DNA of 14,917 bases from Candidatus Hydrogenedentota bacterium (GCA_903822375.1 CAIJOU010000936.1:1-14917), one strand, 5' to 3'; counted from the first letter of the stretch, positions 1 through 7,835 are shown. Numbers and translations are program-made. The notes: generated by a model not told the origin, from the sequence alone.

Positions 1-108
1 CAGCTCAAGCGCAAGATGGTCTGGGACCCGGTGAAGGAAGCGTTCCCGAACGACGAACAGGCAAACCGCATGCTGTCCTACGCCCGGCGTCCGGGGTGGA
101 ACATCTGA
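1..108 (+). CDS. Gfo/Idh/MocA family oxidoreductase, C-terminal end (partial)
   Basis: This is the last 35 codons of a gene that begins outside the window; frame 1 is open from base 1 to a TGA at 106-108. The peptide reads LKRKMVWDPVKEAFPNDEQA followed by NRMLSYARRPGWNI. That WDP-x-x-E-x-F-x-x-D-x-x-AN-x-(M/L)LS...R-x-PW pattern is the usual tail of NAD(P)-dependent Gfo/Idh/MocA oxidoreductases of the planctomycete-type expansion, which act on sugars or inositol-like substrates. The Rossmann domain is not in view, so substrate and full length cannot be judged. The call rests on recognition of the tail motif only. Confidence 0.72.
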   Translation, partial: QLKRKMVWDPVKEAFPNDEQANRMLSYARRPGWNI

Positions 109-243
109 GGCGCATATACTTCCTCGTTATTGTTTCGCTTCGTTACCAGGTAAGCGTGCGACCGGCATCGGCGACGAGAAGATATCCAATCCAATGGCAA
201 TGCCAGCGACGTCGCGGTTGTTTCTATGAACAAGGAGATTCCA

Positions 244-1098
244 ATGCAGGGAAGAAACCTTGATAGGAGCCGCGGCGGCAAAGACGCGCGCAAGGGCAAT
301 GCGTCCGCAGCAAAGAAGCAGGAACGCACGGCAAACGATTTGCCGGTTTGGCGCGAGGGCCTGAACTGGTTTGAGTACCTTCAACTGAAGCTGTCCGGGG
401 TCTATTACGGCTTTGGCGTGCCCCGCGGCGACAATTCGCCCGTCATGGTGATACCTGGGCTTTTCGAGACCGACCTCTGCTTTCTCGAAATGCGCCTCTG
501 GTTAAGGCGACTCGGCTACAGGGTCTTGGGAACAGGAATCTGGATGAATGTGGAATGCCCTGAAATCGTCGGCGATCGTCTGTTGAAACTAATCTCAGAG
601 GAGTACGCGGCGCACGGCCGAAAGGTCCATCTTGTCGGCCACAGCCTGGGCGGGCTGGTTGCGCGCGGGATCGCCTATCATTTGCCGGACAAGATTGCCT
701 CCCTGACAATGCTTGGTTCCCCGTTCCGCAGGGTCAGAATCAACCCGCTTGTGGCGTACGCGCTCAATTTTGCGCACGATTACACCTCCTCGCGCCGCAA
801 CTGTTCCCATAGAAACTGCTTTTCGCTCGACTGCCCCTGTCCCGGCGTTACCATGATGAAGGGCCCCTTCCCTTCAAGCGTGCACGAAACTGCCGTTTAC
901 AGCAAGAACGATGGATTCGTCGACTGGCGGGCCTGCATGAACGGCAACTACAAGACAGATGTCGAGGTGCATGCATCCCATCTCGGCCTGAGGTGGAACC
1001 CGGAAGTGTACCGGGTCATCGCGGAACGCTTGGCCCTGGCAAGACAGCAAACCAAAACGCAAACCAGAAGGCCCCGGAAAGCGCCTGCGTCTCCTTGA
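244..1098 (+). CDS. Alpha/beta hydrolase (lipase/esterase-like)
   Basis: Predicted serine hydrolase of 284 aa. The nucleophile elbow GHSLGG puts the catalytic Ser at residue 134. A late YSKNDGFVDW segment supplies Asp (D223 or D227), and SHLGLRWNPEVY supplies His246, so the Ser-Asp-His triad looks complete. An HG-type strand (VMVIPGLFE) lies near residues 73-81. The nearest recognisable relatives are triacylglycerol-lipase/PGAP1-like esterases. There is no signal peptide; the N-terminus is a basic, low-complexity tail of about 30 residues, so the enzyme is probably cytoplasmic. An insertion at 187-199 carries four Cys (C187, C192, C197, C199). An in-frame ATG at 226 exists, but AAGGAG at 232-237 sits 6 nt before the ATG at 244 and downstream of 226, so 244 is chosen. 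The substrate is unknown; it could be a lipid ester or polyester. Confidence 0.82.
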   Translation: MQGRNLDRSRGGKDARKGNASAAKKQERTANDLPVWREGLNWFEYLQLKLSGVYYGFGVPRGDNSPVMVIPGLFETDLCFLEMRLWLRRLGYRVLGTGIWMNVECPEIVGDRLLKLISEEYAAHGRKVHLVGHSLGGLVARGIAYHLPDKIASLTMLGSPFRRVRINPLVAYALNFAHDYTSSRRNCSHRNCFSLDCPCPGVTMMKGPFPSSVHETAVYSKNDGFVDWRACMNGNYKTDVEVHASHLGLRWNPEVYRVIAERLALARQQTKTQTRRPRKAPASP

Positions 1099-1220
1099 TA
1101 CGCCTGTTTTCCGGAAAGACCGGGCTATAGAGACCGGGCCGACGCGGAGCGCCAGTCACAATCCTTGCCCGCCCTTACCCGGCCCTTGCCATGCTCCGCT
1201 ACCCAACAGAAACCCATTTG

Positions 1221-1313
1221 CGTAACGCAGGCGTTCCGCCTGCCTTGGCCTGCCTCACGGGCAGGGTCAGCCGGTAGCCAAGCCAAGGCCGGCGAGACGC
1301 CGACGACACGAGA
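1221..1313. repeat. Highly structured intergenic palindromes, possible bidirectional terminator or dispersed repeat
   Basis: The convergent gap between the hydrolase and the prepilin gene holds several inverted repeats: GCAGGCG (1227-1233)/CGCCTGC (1237-1243) with a 3-nt loop; GCCTTGGC (1242-1249)/GCCAAGGC (1282-1289), enclosing CTGCC (1250-1254)/GGCAG (1260-1264); and GGCG-aga-CGCC near 1291-1301. No T-run follows any of them. The density of perfect short stems suggests either transcription termination in both directions or a copy of an interspersed palindromic element. Upstream in the same gap, GACCGGGC is repeated at 1118-1125 and 1132-1139. Copy number elsewhere cannot be seen here. Confidence 0.4.
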
Positions 1314-1340
1314 CTGCATGGTCCGCGTGGCGGGAAACGC

Positions 1341-2378
<1,038 letters not shown>

Positions 2379-2594
2379 GGCTAAGAATCCTTTTGCCAGT
2401 GAATTATGTTCGACCGCACTCCCGGGGACGATGCTCTGGGCCGTGCCGGCGGCTGTGCCACTGGGAAGACACACTTGGAACTATTATCGTCTTTTCGGCG
2501 AAAACGGTTCCAATACGGATTCTGTCCAGAGCGCAACCAAGGACGCTTCCCCCCTATCGGTCGAGTAAAGAGCAATCGGGGCATTCCTCCTGTT

Positions 2595-3185
2595 TCAGTA
2601 CTGACCGGCATATCTGGTTGTGAGTTGAGCGGCAAGGTCTTCGGTCTGTTTCAGAATCTCTTCGCGTTCAAGAACGTCGTCCCGCCTGGAGAGGCCGCAG
2701 CCGCGCAGCAGGTGCGCTTCGTCCATGCCGTCGAACCGCATCATTGCCTCATAGCGCGGAAAGACATCGGCAAAGACCGCCGCGTCTGCGTGCCCCTGCG
2801 TTTGGATGAATACCATCGTCTTTCCAGGCAGGAGGCGCGATCTTTGCGGGTTGGAGTGGTAGTCGGGGGTAAGGAAGCAGTAGTTTCGGTCTATGAACAG
2901 CTTCATCTGTCCCGTTACGTCGCCGTAGTAGACGGGCGAGGCAAGGACGAGCACGTCGGTTTCCCGCACCGCTTCGAGCACTTCTGACAGGTCATCCTTC
3001 AGAACGCAGGTCTCCGAGTTCTTCTTGCAGCTCATGCAGGCCTGGCAACCCCGATAGGCAAGCGCGTTGAGCGCAAATGACCGTGTTTCAGCGCCAAGAC
3101 TCCTGGCTGTTTCAAGAAAGCGTCCGGCAATAAGGGCGCTGTTTCCGTTCAGCCTGGGGCTTCCGAGCACGGCAACAATCTTCAT
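2595..3185 (-). CDS. Flavodoxin-fold NAD(P)H/FMN oxidoreductase with iron-sulfur-flavoprotein-type Cys motif
   Basis: Predicted FMN-binding redox protein of 196 aa, a normal length for the NADPH-dependent FMN reductase / flavodoxin-like superfamily. The phosphate loop GSPRLNGNS is at 8-16. SPVYYGDVTGQMKLFIDR around 103-120 is the second flavin loop. C47, C50, C53 and C60 form CX2CX2CX6C followed by the usual K-DD. In archaeal Isf proteins a compact CX2CX2CX4-7C motif ligates a 4Fe-4S cluster, so this protein may carry FMN plus a cluster. In many bacterial relatives annotated only as 'flavodoxin family protein' this has not been shown. The ATG at 3185 is preceded by AGGAAGGA about 7 nt upstream. 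Electron donor and substrate are unknown. It may share a transcript with the downstream prepilin gene, although the 216-bp gap argues against tight coupling. Confidence 0.82.
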   Translation of the reverse strand: MKIVAVLGSPRLNGNSALIAGRFLETARSLGAETRSFALNALAYRGCQACMSCKKNSETCVLKDDLSEVLEAVRETDVLVLASPVYYGDVTGQMKLFIDRNYCFLTPDYHSNPQRSRLLPGKTMVFIQTQGHADAAVFADVFPRYEAMMRFDGMDEAHLLRGCGLSRRDDVLEREEILKQTEDLAAQLTTRYAGQY

Positions 3186-3774
3186 GGGGGTATCCTTCCT
3201 GCCGGGTGACCGGCAACTTCACGCACAAGCCGCCGGCTTTGGCAGGGACAAGGCCAGCGTGGAACGGTGTGAGCCCCTGCCCGTCTCGCGAACCATGCTA
3301 AATGACTTGGGCCGTTTGCATCAATAAGTCGGCCTTCAAGAAGCCGCGAGGAACCATGGCCGACTCCTATATCGGCCGGGGAAATACGGGCGCCCACGTT
3401 CCGTAACCGGCAGTTGGATGAATTCGCCTGCCCCGTTCATCCGGCGCTTCGGATTCGTTAGGCTCTTTGAAAACGCCTCATCTATAATGATTTGAAGTGT
3501 TATGTCCTTTGTATGCGTCCGAGGTATTCTTGTTTCTACCCAAGGCATTCATAGGTTAGAATCCCGCTTCCGTGAGTGATTGGCTTCGTGACCGGTGTAG
3601 TGAGTCATCCCGATTGAGTCTTGCGTTTGAGCCGCCAGAGCCAAAGAGAAACTGTCATTGCGAGAAGGACGCAGTCCGACGCGGCAATCTCTTGCTCACG
3701 TCAGGTTGTGGGTACAAAAGATTGCTTCGCTTCGCTCGCAATGACGGACGTCAGGAACATGGAGTAGACGAAGT
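3186..3774. other. Intergenic region of 589 bp, no supported gene
   Basis: This lies between the divergent flavodoxin-like gene and the PQQ-like gene and must hold both promoters. Visible items are a small hairpin GGCCGA (3358-3363)/TCGGCC (3372-3377), an isolated TATAAT at 3483-3488 without a convincing -35 at the right distance, and the inverted-repeat element at 3654-3745 (listed separately). Short open frames here lack ribosome-binding sites and protein-like composition. A 70-codon frame across 3572-3784 merely translates the repeat. Confidence 0.6.
3654..3745. repeat. Dispersed inverted-repeat element (GTCATTGCGAG...CTCGCAATGAC)
   Basis: The 92-bp element is bounded by the perfect inverted repeat GTCATTGCGAG (3654-3664) and CTCGCAATGAC (3735-3745). 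A second, inner pair matches at 10 of 11 positions: GCAATCTCTTG (3684-3694, up to one base offset) against CAAAAGATTGC (3715-3725). Sequences of this form, containing attgcgag and gattgcttcgcttcgc, are familiar as non-coding palindromic repeats scattered through many bacterial genomes, where they resemble MITE-like or REP-like elements. It encodes no protein. It ends about 30 bp before the PQQ-like gene, so any hairpin would fall in that gene's leader or promoter. Confidence 0.72.
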
Positions 3775-5031
3775 ATGCGTATAGTTGCTTTGAGCCTTGT
3801 CGTTGTTATTTCTATGGGTGCCAGCCACGCCGACGGGAATTGGCCGGCGTGGCGCGGTCCGACGGCGGAGGGACAAAGCGCCGCGACGGGGCTGCCCCTT
3901 CATTGGTCGGAAACGGAGAACATCTCCTGGAAGACGGGCATTCATGATCTGGGCTATTCCACTCCCGTGGTGTGGGGCGATCAGATTTGGCTCACCACCG
4001 CGAAGGAAGACGGAACGGCGCTTTACGCGGTCTGTATCGATCTCGCTTCGGGTAAGATCATCCGCGACATCGAAGTGTTCCACCCGGAGAATCCGCAACA
4101 TATCAACCCGGCCAACTCCTATGCCACCCCTTCGGCCGCCATCGAAGCGGGGCGCGTCTATGTGCACTACGGCACCTTTGGCACGGCATGCATAGACACC
4201 GCGTCGGGCGAGGTCTTGTGGCGCCGAACGGATTTGAACTGCGATCACATGCAGGGCCCCGCGTCCTCGCCCGTTCTTTTCGAAGACCTGCTCATCGTCA
4301 CGCTCGAGGGCATAGACAGGCAGTTCATGGCGGCGTTGGACAAGAAGACCGGTGCAACGGTGTGGATGTACAACCGTCCGGCCGACATATACACGCCGGA
4401 TACCAAGCCGGTCTTCCGCAAGTCCTACCAAACGCCCCTGATTGTTGACGTCGACGGCAAGCCGCAACTGGTGAGCAACGGTGCCCTGTTGGTAACGGGA
4501 CACGAACCGCGGATCGGCAAGGAGATCTGGCGGGTTCGATACGGCGTTGACAGCACGATTTCGAGCATTGTCCACGGGCATGGCCTGCTGTTCGTGAACA
4601 CCGGCGGTCATCCCAGTGAAAGCGAACTCCTGGCAATTCGCGAGGGCGGCACGGGTGATGTGCTCAATTCGAACGTGGTTTGGAAGATGACCAAGGACAC
4701 ACCGTTTCAGACCTCGCCCGTGCTGGCGGGCGACCTGCTCTACACGGTGACTGACGACGGCATGCTGACCTGCCTGGAGGCGGCCACGGGAAAGCCGGTC
4801 TGGTCGCAGCGTCTGAAAGGCAAATACGGCGCTTCGCTCCTGGCCGTTCCCGACCGGATCTATCTCTCAAACACAAAGGGCAAGACCACCGTGTTCGCGC
4901 CCGAACGGCAATACCGCGAATTGGCGGTCAGCCAACTCGACGGCGAATTGTGGACCTCGCCGGCGGTGGCGGGAAACGCCCTGTTGCTTCGCACGAAAAC
5001 CCATCTGTACAAGATTGCGAACAAGAATTAG
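3775..5031 (+). CDS. Secreted PQQ-like beta-propeller repeat protein
   Basis: Predicted exported beta-propeller of 418 aa. Residues 1-19 form a signal peptide (MRIVALSLVVVISMGASHA, with an A-type cleavage site after A19). The mature protein starts DGNWPAWRGP, the W-P-x-WRGP opening typical of the large family of planctomycete/verrucomicrobial PQQ-binding-like (BamB/YncE-like) propellers. Blade-like repeats recur in the form a-x-D-x-x-(S/T)G-x-x-x-W: AVCIDLASGKIIRD, ACIDTASGEVLWRR, AALDKKTGATVWMY and CLEAATGKPVWSQ. These are PQQ-repeat signatures, but no quinoprotein dehydrogenase catalytic residues are evident, so enzyme activity should not be assumed. The ATG at 3775 has only a weak upstream GGAG about 11 nt away. 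The gene converges with pspF, with 37 bp between stops. Likely periplasmic; ligand unknown. Confidence 0.85.
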   Translation: MRIVALSLVVVISMGASHADGNWPAWRGPTAEGQSAATGLPLHWSETENISWKTGIHDLGYSTPVVWGDQIWLTTAKEDGTALYAVCIDLASGKIIRDIEVFHPENPQHINPANSYATPSAAIEAGRVYVHYGTFGTACIDTASGEVLWRRTDLNCDHMQGPASSPVLFEDLLIVTLEGIDRQFMAALDKKTGATVWMYNRPADIYTPDTKPVFRKSYQTPLIVDVDGKPQLVSNGALLVTGHEPRIGKEIWRVRYGVDSTISSIVHGHGLLFVNTGGHPSESELLAIREGGTGDVLNSNVVWKMTKDTPFQTSPVLAGDLLYTVTDDGMLTCLEAATGKPVWSQRLKGKYGASLLAVPDRIYLSNTKGKTTVFAPERQYRELAVSQLDGELWTSPAVAGNALLLRTKTHLYKIANKN

Positions 5032-5068
5032 GGGTGAAGATCGTGGCTCTGCCGCTTCTGGCCCGAAT

Positions 5069-6052
5069 CTATAATGAAGGGTTCACGTATTTCCGATAGT
5101 AGCCCCTGAACTGGTGATAGGTCAGTTGCAGCAGTTGGGCCGCTTTTCGCTGGTTGAACTTGGCCTTTTCAAGCGCCGCCTCGACCATGCGCCGTTCGAG
5201 GTCCTGCACGGCCGCCTCGAGTCCGGTTTCCAGTGGAACCGGTCCACTGGGAGGCACGGCCCGCTGCACCTTTTCGGCGAACAAGGACAGGAAGGGGTTG
5301 AACTGTATTTCATGGATGATGGGCCCGTCGGCGCGGTAGACGGCCCGCTCAACGACATTCTTCAGTTCCCGAACGTTGCCCGGCCAATCGTAGACCTCCA
5401 GGGAGGCCCGGGCCTTTTCGGAAAACTCCGGCACCTCCTCGCGGCCCAGCTCGTGCGCCATCCGCGCCGCAAAATGGTCCGCCAGCAACAGGATGTCGTC
5501 TTTTCGCAGGCGCAACGGCGGCAGATTCAGCACCTCGAACGAAAGCCGATCGAGCAGGTCTCGCTTGAACCGGCCCTCCTCCGCCAGGGCGGGCAAGTCT
5601 GCGTTGGTGGCGCCGATGATGCGCACATCGACGCTGACGGCCTGGCTGCCGCCGACCCGTTCGAAGGTGCCGTATTCGACCACACGCAGAATCTTTTCCT
5701 GCACTTCGAGCGGAAGGATGCCGATCTCATCCAGAAAGAGCGTTCCGCCGCCTGCCGCCTCGAAGCGGCCGACCCGGCGACCGACGGCGCCCGTAAATGC
5801 ACCGGCCTCGTGGCCAAATAACTCGGACTCGATGAGCGTGGGGGAGAGGGCCGCGCAGTTGAGCGTCAAGAAGGGCTCGCTCCACCGGTTGGACAAATAA
5901 TGCAGGCGCGATGCCGCCAGTTCTTTTCCCGTGCCGCGCTCGCCAATGATGAGCACGGGGCGCTCTACCTTGGCCACCCGCGACAGTTGCTCCTGCAATT
6001 CGAGAAACTTTTCTGAATGGCCAAGCACTTCCTGAGAGGCTTCTGGATTCAA
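5069..6052 (-). CDS. pspF: PspF, sigma-54 activator of the phage-shock operon
   Basis: Bacterial enhancer-binding protein of 327 aa with no receiver or sensor domain. The AAA+ domain starts almost at once, as in enterobacterial PspF. Walker A GERGTGKE is at 37-44, the sigma-54-contacting loop GAFTGA at 84-89 and Walker B GGTLFLDE at 102-109. ATNADLP, the arginine-finger region FKRDLLDRLSF and WPGNVRELKNVVERAVYR follow. The C-terminus is a Fis-type helix-turn-helix ending QRKAAQLLQLTYHQFRGYYR, very close to the PspF DNA-binding end. The start is TTG at 6052. No ATG lies upstream of the AAA+ core, AGGA sits 9 nt before the TTG, and the N-terminal length matches known PspF. In the known system PspA inhibits PspF until membrane stress releases it. 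The gene diverges from pspABC, as expected. Confidence 0.95.
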   Translation of the reverse strand: MNPEASQEVLGHSEKFLELQEQLSRVAKVERPVLIIGERGTGKELAASRLHYLSNRWSEPFLTLNCAALSPTLIESELFGHEAGAFTGAVGRRVGRFEAAGGGTLFLDEIGILPLEVQEKILRVVEYGTFERVGGSQAVSVDVRIIGATNADLPALAEEGRFKRDLLDRLSFEVLNLPPLRLRKDDILLLADHFAARMAHELGREEVPEFSEKARASLEVYDWPGNVRELKNVVERAVYRADGPIIHEIQFNPFLSLFAEKVQRAVPPSGPVPLETGLEAAVQDLERRMVEAALEKAKFNQRKAAQLLQLTYHQFRGYYRKYVNPSL

Positions 6053-6103
6053 GGGTATGGTTCCTGTTGCCTAATAATAGCTGAAATGACTAATCTATAG
6101 TGA

Positions 6104-6132
6104 ATTACACCATATATTGATAAAGAAGTCAA
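6104..6132 (-). promoter_or_regulatory. Sigma-70-type promoter of pspF
   Basis: On the minus strand, TTGACT (complement of 6127-6132) and TGTAAT (complement of 6104-6109) are separated by exactly 17 nt. Each hexamer matches consensus at 5 of 6 positions. Transcription would begin near 6097, giving a leader of about 45 nt before the TTG start at 6052. This is a sequence match only. Confidence 0.62.
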
Positions 6133-6133
6133 T
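6116..6133. promoter_or_regulatory. Candidate PspF upstream activating site (dyad ATTGA-N8-TCAAT)
   Basis: A perfect 5-bp dyad, ATTGA (6116-6120) and TCAAT (6129-6133), lies at about -113 to -96 from the predicted pspA start site. That is the distance range where PspF enhancer sites sit in Escherichia coli. It overlaps the -35 box and spacer of the pspF promoter, which would explain negative autoregulation as known in that species. The site is short and no PspF consensus for this lineage is available, so this is an inference from position and symmetry. Confidence 0.35.
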
Positions 6134-6202
6134 TTCTGATTCAAGGAGCTAAGCCTTTTTGAAACAAGGTGTTATGGGCAGAGGGATGCCCTGCCCGTAA
6201 TT

Positions 6203-6218
6203 CGGCACGCGAGTTGCT
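6203..6218 (+). promoter_or_regulatory. Sigma-54 (-24/-12) promoter of pspA
   Basis: CGGCACG-cgag-TTGCT fits the sigma-54 consensus TGGCACG-N4-TTGCW except for the first base. The invariant GG (6204-6205) and GC (6216-6217) are 12 bp apart as required. Predicted transcription start is about 6229, giving a leader of about 75 nt before pspA at 6304. The site faces pspA and lies next to a PspF gene, which makes the assignment strong. Confidence 0.87.
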
Positions 6219-6303
6219 TTCCCCCTAGCAGTTGGCTGCAAGCCATGAACAAAGCATGTGAATGTCGGAACAAAGGCGTTACAATGAGCCTGGGAGAAAT
6301 GTG

Positions 6304-6990
6304 ATGGGTATATTCACGAGAGTGCGCGACATCATCAGCTCGAATTTGAACACGATGCTGGACAAGGCCGAAGATCCGGAGAAGATGGTGCGCCTGATCA
6401 TCCGCGAGATGGAAGACACGCTTGTCGAGATCAAAGCGTCCTGCGCGCAGTCGATTGCGACCAAGAAGCGCATCCAGCGCCAGCTTGACGAGATTGAGGC
6501 GCGGGCCGCCGAGTGGGCGGGCAAGGCGCAGCTTGCGGTCAACAAGGGACGCGAAGACCTGGCGCGGGAGGCGCTGCTCGAAAAACGGCGCTACCTGGAG
6601 CGGGCGGTGGGCCTGACCCGGGAAGCGTCGCAGTTCGACGGACTGGTGGAGCAGTACCAGCAGGACATCGTGCAGCTTGAGGAGAAACTGGCGGCGGCCC
6701 GCGAGAAACAGCGCGTCCTGGCCCAGCGCCATGCGCATGCGCAGGAACGCATGAAAGCCCAGGGGCACATCCGCAAGATCGACACGACCCATGCCATGAC
6801 GCGCTTTGACCACCTGGAACGACGGGTCGATCAGATGGAAGCGGGTGCGGATCTTGTAAACTATGGCCGCAAACGCCCGCTTCATGAAGAATTCGCGGCG
6901 CTGGAGGGCGACGAGGAACTGGAACGGGAGCTGGCACAGTTAAAGTCGGCGGCAGCCGGCACAGGGAACGCACAACCGCCTTCGGCATAA
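6304..6990 (+). CDS. pspA: PspA/IM30 family membrane-stress effector
   Basis: PspA-type coiled-coil protein of 228 aa (222 in Escherichia coli). The N-terminus MGIFTRVRDIISSNLNTML followed by KAEDPEKMVRLIIREMEDTL is the amphipathic membrane-binding helix and first helix of the family. Long charged helices follow (KKRIQRQLDEIEARAAEW, REDLAREALLEKRRYLER), and the C-terminal ERRVDQMEAGAD and FAALEGDEELERELAQLK match proteobacterial-type PspA throughout. In the known system PspA binds and inhibits PspF, then oligomerises on damaged inner membrane. An open frame continues upstream to 6262, but the conserved MGIF start at 6304 has GGGAG 7 nt upstream and is chosen. It heads the sigma-54 operon pspA-pspB-pspC; pspB follows after 15 bp. 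Confidence 0.95.
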   Translation: MGIFTRVRDIISSNLNTMLDKAEDPEKMVRLIIREMEDTLVEIKASCAQSIATKKRIQRQLDEIEARAAEWAGKAQLAVNKGREDLAREALLEKRRYLERAVGLTREASQFDGLVEQYQQDIVQLEEKLAAAREKQRVLAQRHAHAQERMKAQGHIRKIDTTHAMTRFDHLERRVDQMEAGADLVNYGRKRPLHEEFAALEGDEELERELAQLKSAAAGTGNAQPPSA

Positions 6991-7005
6991 GAATGGAGTT
7001 GCGCC

Positions 7006-7257
7006 ATGTTCGGTTACTATTCGCATTGGGACGCGGGCATGCTGGCTGTGTTCATGCTGTTCAGCATCCCGCTGGTCGCCGTCATCGGCGGCCTTGGATT
7101 GGCGGCGTTGAAGATATTGCGGGGCGGCCGGAATTCAGAGCGCGAGCTTGAAGACACGCGCCTGATCCAGGAGATGCACAATCAGTTGCAGAAGATGGAG
7201 GCCCGGGTCGGCTCGCTCGAAACCATTCTGCTTGACAAGGATCGGAGGGACAAGTGA
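7006..7257 (+). CDS. pspB: PspB-like small membrane protein
   Basis: 83-aa protein (PspB of Escherichia coli is 74 aa). One transmembrane helix lies at about 13-38 (MLAVFMLFSIPLVAVIGGLG). A charged cytoplasmic segment follows, with heptad-like spacing: RLIQEMHNQLQKMEARVGSL, then ETILLDKD, which mirrors the R-x-x-ALE-x-IL ending of PspB. In the known system PspB works with PspC at the inner membrane to pull PspA off PspF. GGAG at 6995-6998 lies 7 nt before the ATG. Its TGA shares one base with the pspC ATG. Sequence similarity is modest, as usual for this short family; context makes the call. Confidence 0.82.
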   Translation: MFGYYSHWDAGMLAVFMLFSIPLVAVIGGLGLAALKILRGGRNSERELEDTRLIQEMHNQLQKMEARVGSLETILLDKDRRDK

Positions 7258-7640
7258 TGACGGACAGATTCAATGACAATCGCGGACCCCTGTACCGTTC
7301 GCGCCACGGGCGCATCCTTGGCGTATGCCAGGGACTGGCCGAATACATGAACGTGTCGGTGTTCTGGACGCGTGTCATCGCACTGGCTCTTCTTGTCTTC
7401 ACCGGCTTCTGGATGGTGCTCGGCATTTATTTCGTGGCAGCCCTGCTGATGAAGCCTGAACCCGTGGTACCCCTCGAAAGCGAGGAGGACGACGAGTTTT
7501 ACAACTCCTACACCTCGTCGAGGAGCATGGCGATCCGGCGGCTCAAGCGCACCTTCGACAACCTCGACCGGCGGATTCAGCACATGGAGGACATTGTGAC
7601 CTCGCGCGAGTACGACTGGAATCGGAGAATGAACGGGTAG
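7257..7640 (+). CDS. pspC: PspC domain membrane protein
   Basis: 127-aa PspC (119 aa in Escherichia coli). The PspC domain covers about 10-68: LYRSRHGRILGVCQGLAEYM, with the diagnostic G-V-C-x-G-(L/I)A-x-Y, then NVSVFWTRVIALALLVFTGF and the hydrophobic span to about residue 65. An acidic linker (SEEDDEFY) precedes a C-terminal helix, LDRRIQHMEDIVTSREYDW, closely matching the R-(L/I)-(R/Q)-x-ME-x-(Y/I)VTS end of PspC. A GTG at 7254 is possible, but the ATG at 7257 has GGAGGG (7244-7249) at 7 nt and gives the TGATG overlap with pspB, implying translational coupling. This is the last gene of the tight pspABC cluster. Confidence 0.92.
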   Translation: MTDRFNDNRGPLYRSRHGRILGVCQGLAEYMNVSVFWTRVIALALLVFTGFWMVLGIYFVAALLMKPEPVVPLESEEDDEFYNSYTSSRSMAIRRLKRTFDNLDRRIQHMEDIVTSREYDWNRRMNG

Positions 7641-7730
7641 CCGTGCGCTTAGTGTCTTCCGCGGTTGTCAGGATTCCTGCATTCGCGGCACTCCGTGGCG
7701 CACTGATTTCGAGGGGAAAGTAAGAGCGAT

Positions 7731-7751
7731 CCCGCCCATACTGTGGGCGGG
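7731..7751 (+). terminator. GC-rich hairpin after pspC (weak terminator or attenuator)
   Basis: CCCGCCCA (7731-7738) and TGGGCGGG (7744-7751) form a perfect 8-bp stem with a 5-nt loop, 90 bp after the pspC stop and 85 bp before sppA. No T-run follows at once; the nearest is TTTTT about 20 bp downstream. It may limit read-through from the psp operon into sppA rather than stop it fully. Confidence 0.4.
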
Positions 7752-7835
7752 CGGGGCGCGGCAGACAACATTTTTCATTGCAGGGACAAGTGTGTCCAAA
7801 CGTCGGAGACGGCCCCCGGGCCGGAAGGAGGAATT

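Noticed and set aside
2440..2470. TGGCAC string on the minus strand upstream of prepilin copy 1 as a sigma-54 promoter
   Set aside because: No GC doublet occurs at the required 12-bp distance.
2379..2474. Upstream extension of prepilin copy 1
   Set aside because: It would place 32 residues before a leader that must be short and N-terminal for prepilin peptidase.
3551..3585. tRNA-like T-loop string GGTTAGAATCCC
   Set aside because: The flanking bases do not form the required T-stem and no anticodon arm or acceptor stem is present upstream.
3572..3784. 70-codon frame upstream of the PQQ-like gene
   Set aside because: Much of it is a translation of the inverted-repeat element, and it overlaps the start of the real gene; such frames are common artefacts of this repeat.
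3751..4611. 286-codon minus-strand frame inside the PQQ-like gene
   Set aside because: Antisense to a gene with a signal peptide and propeller repeats; the product is Arg-rich and has no motifs.
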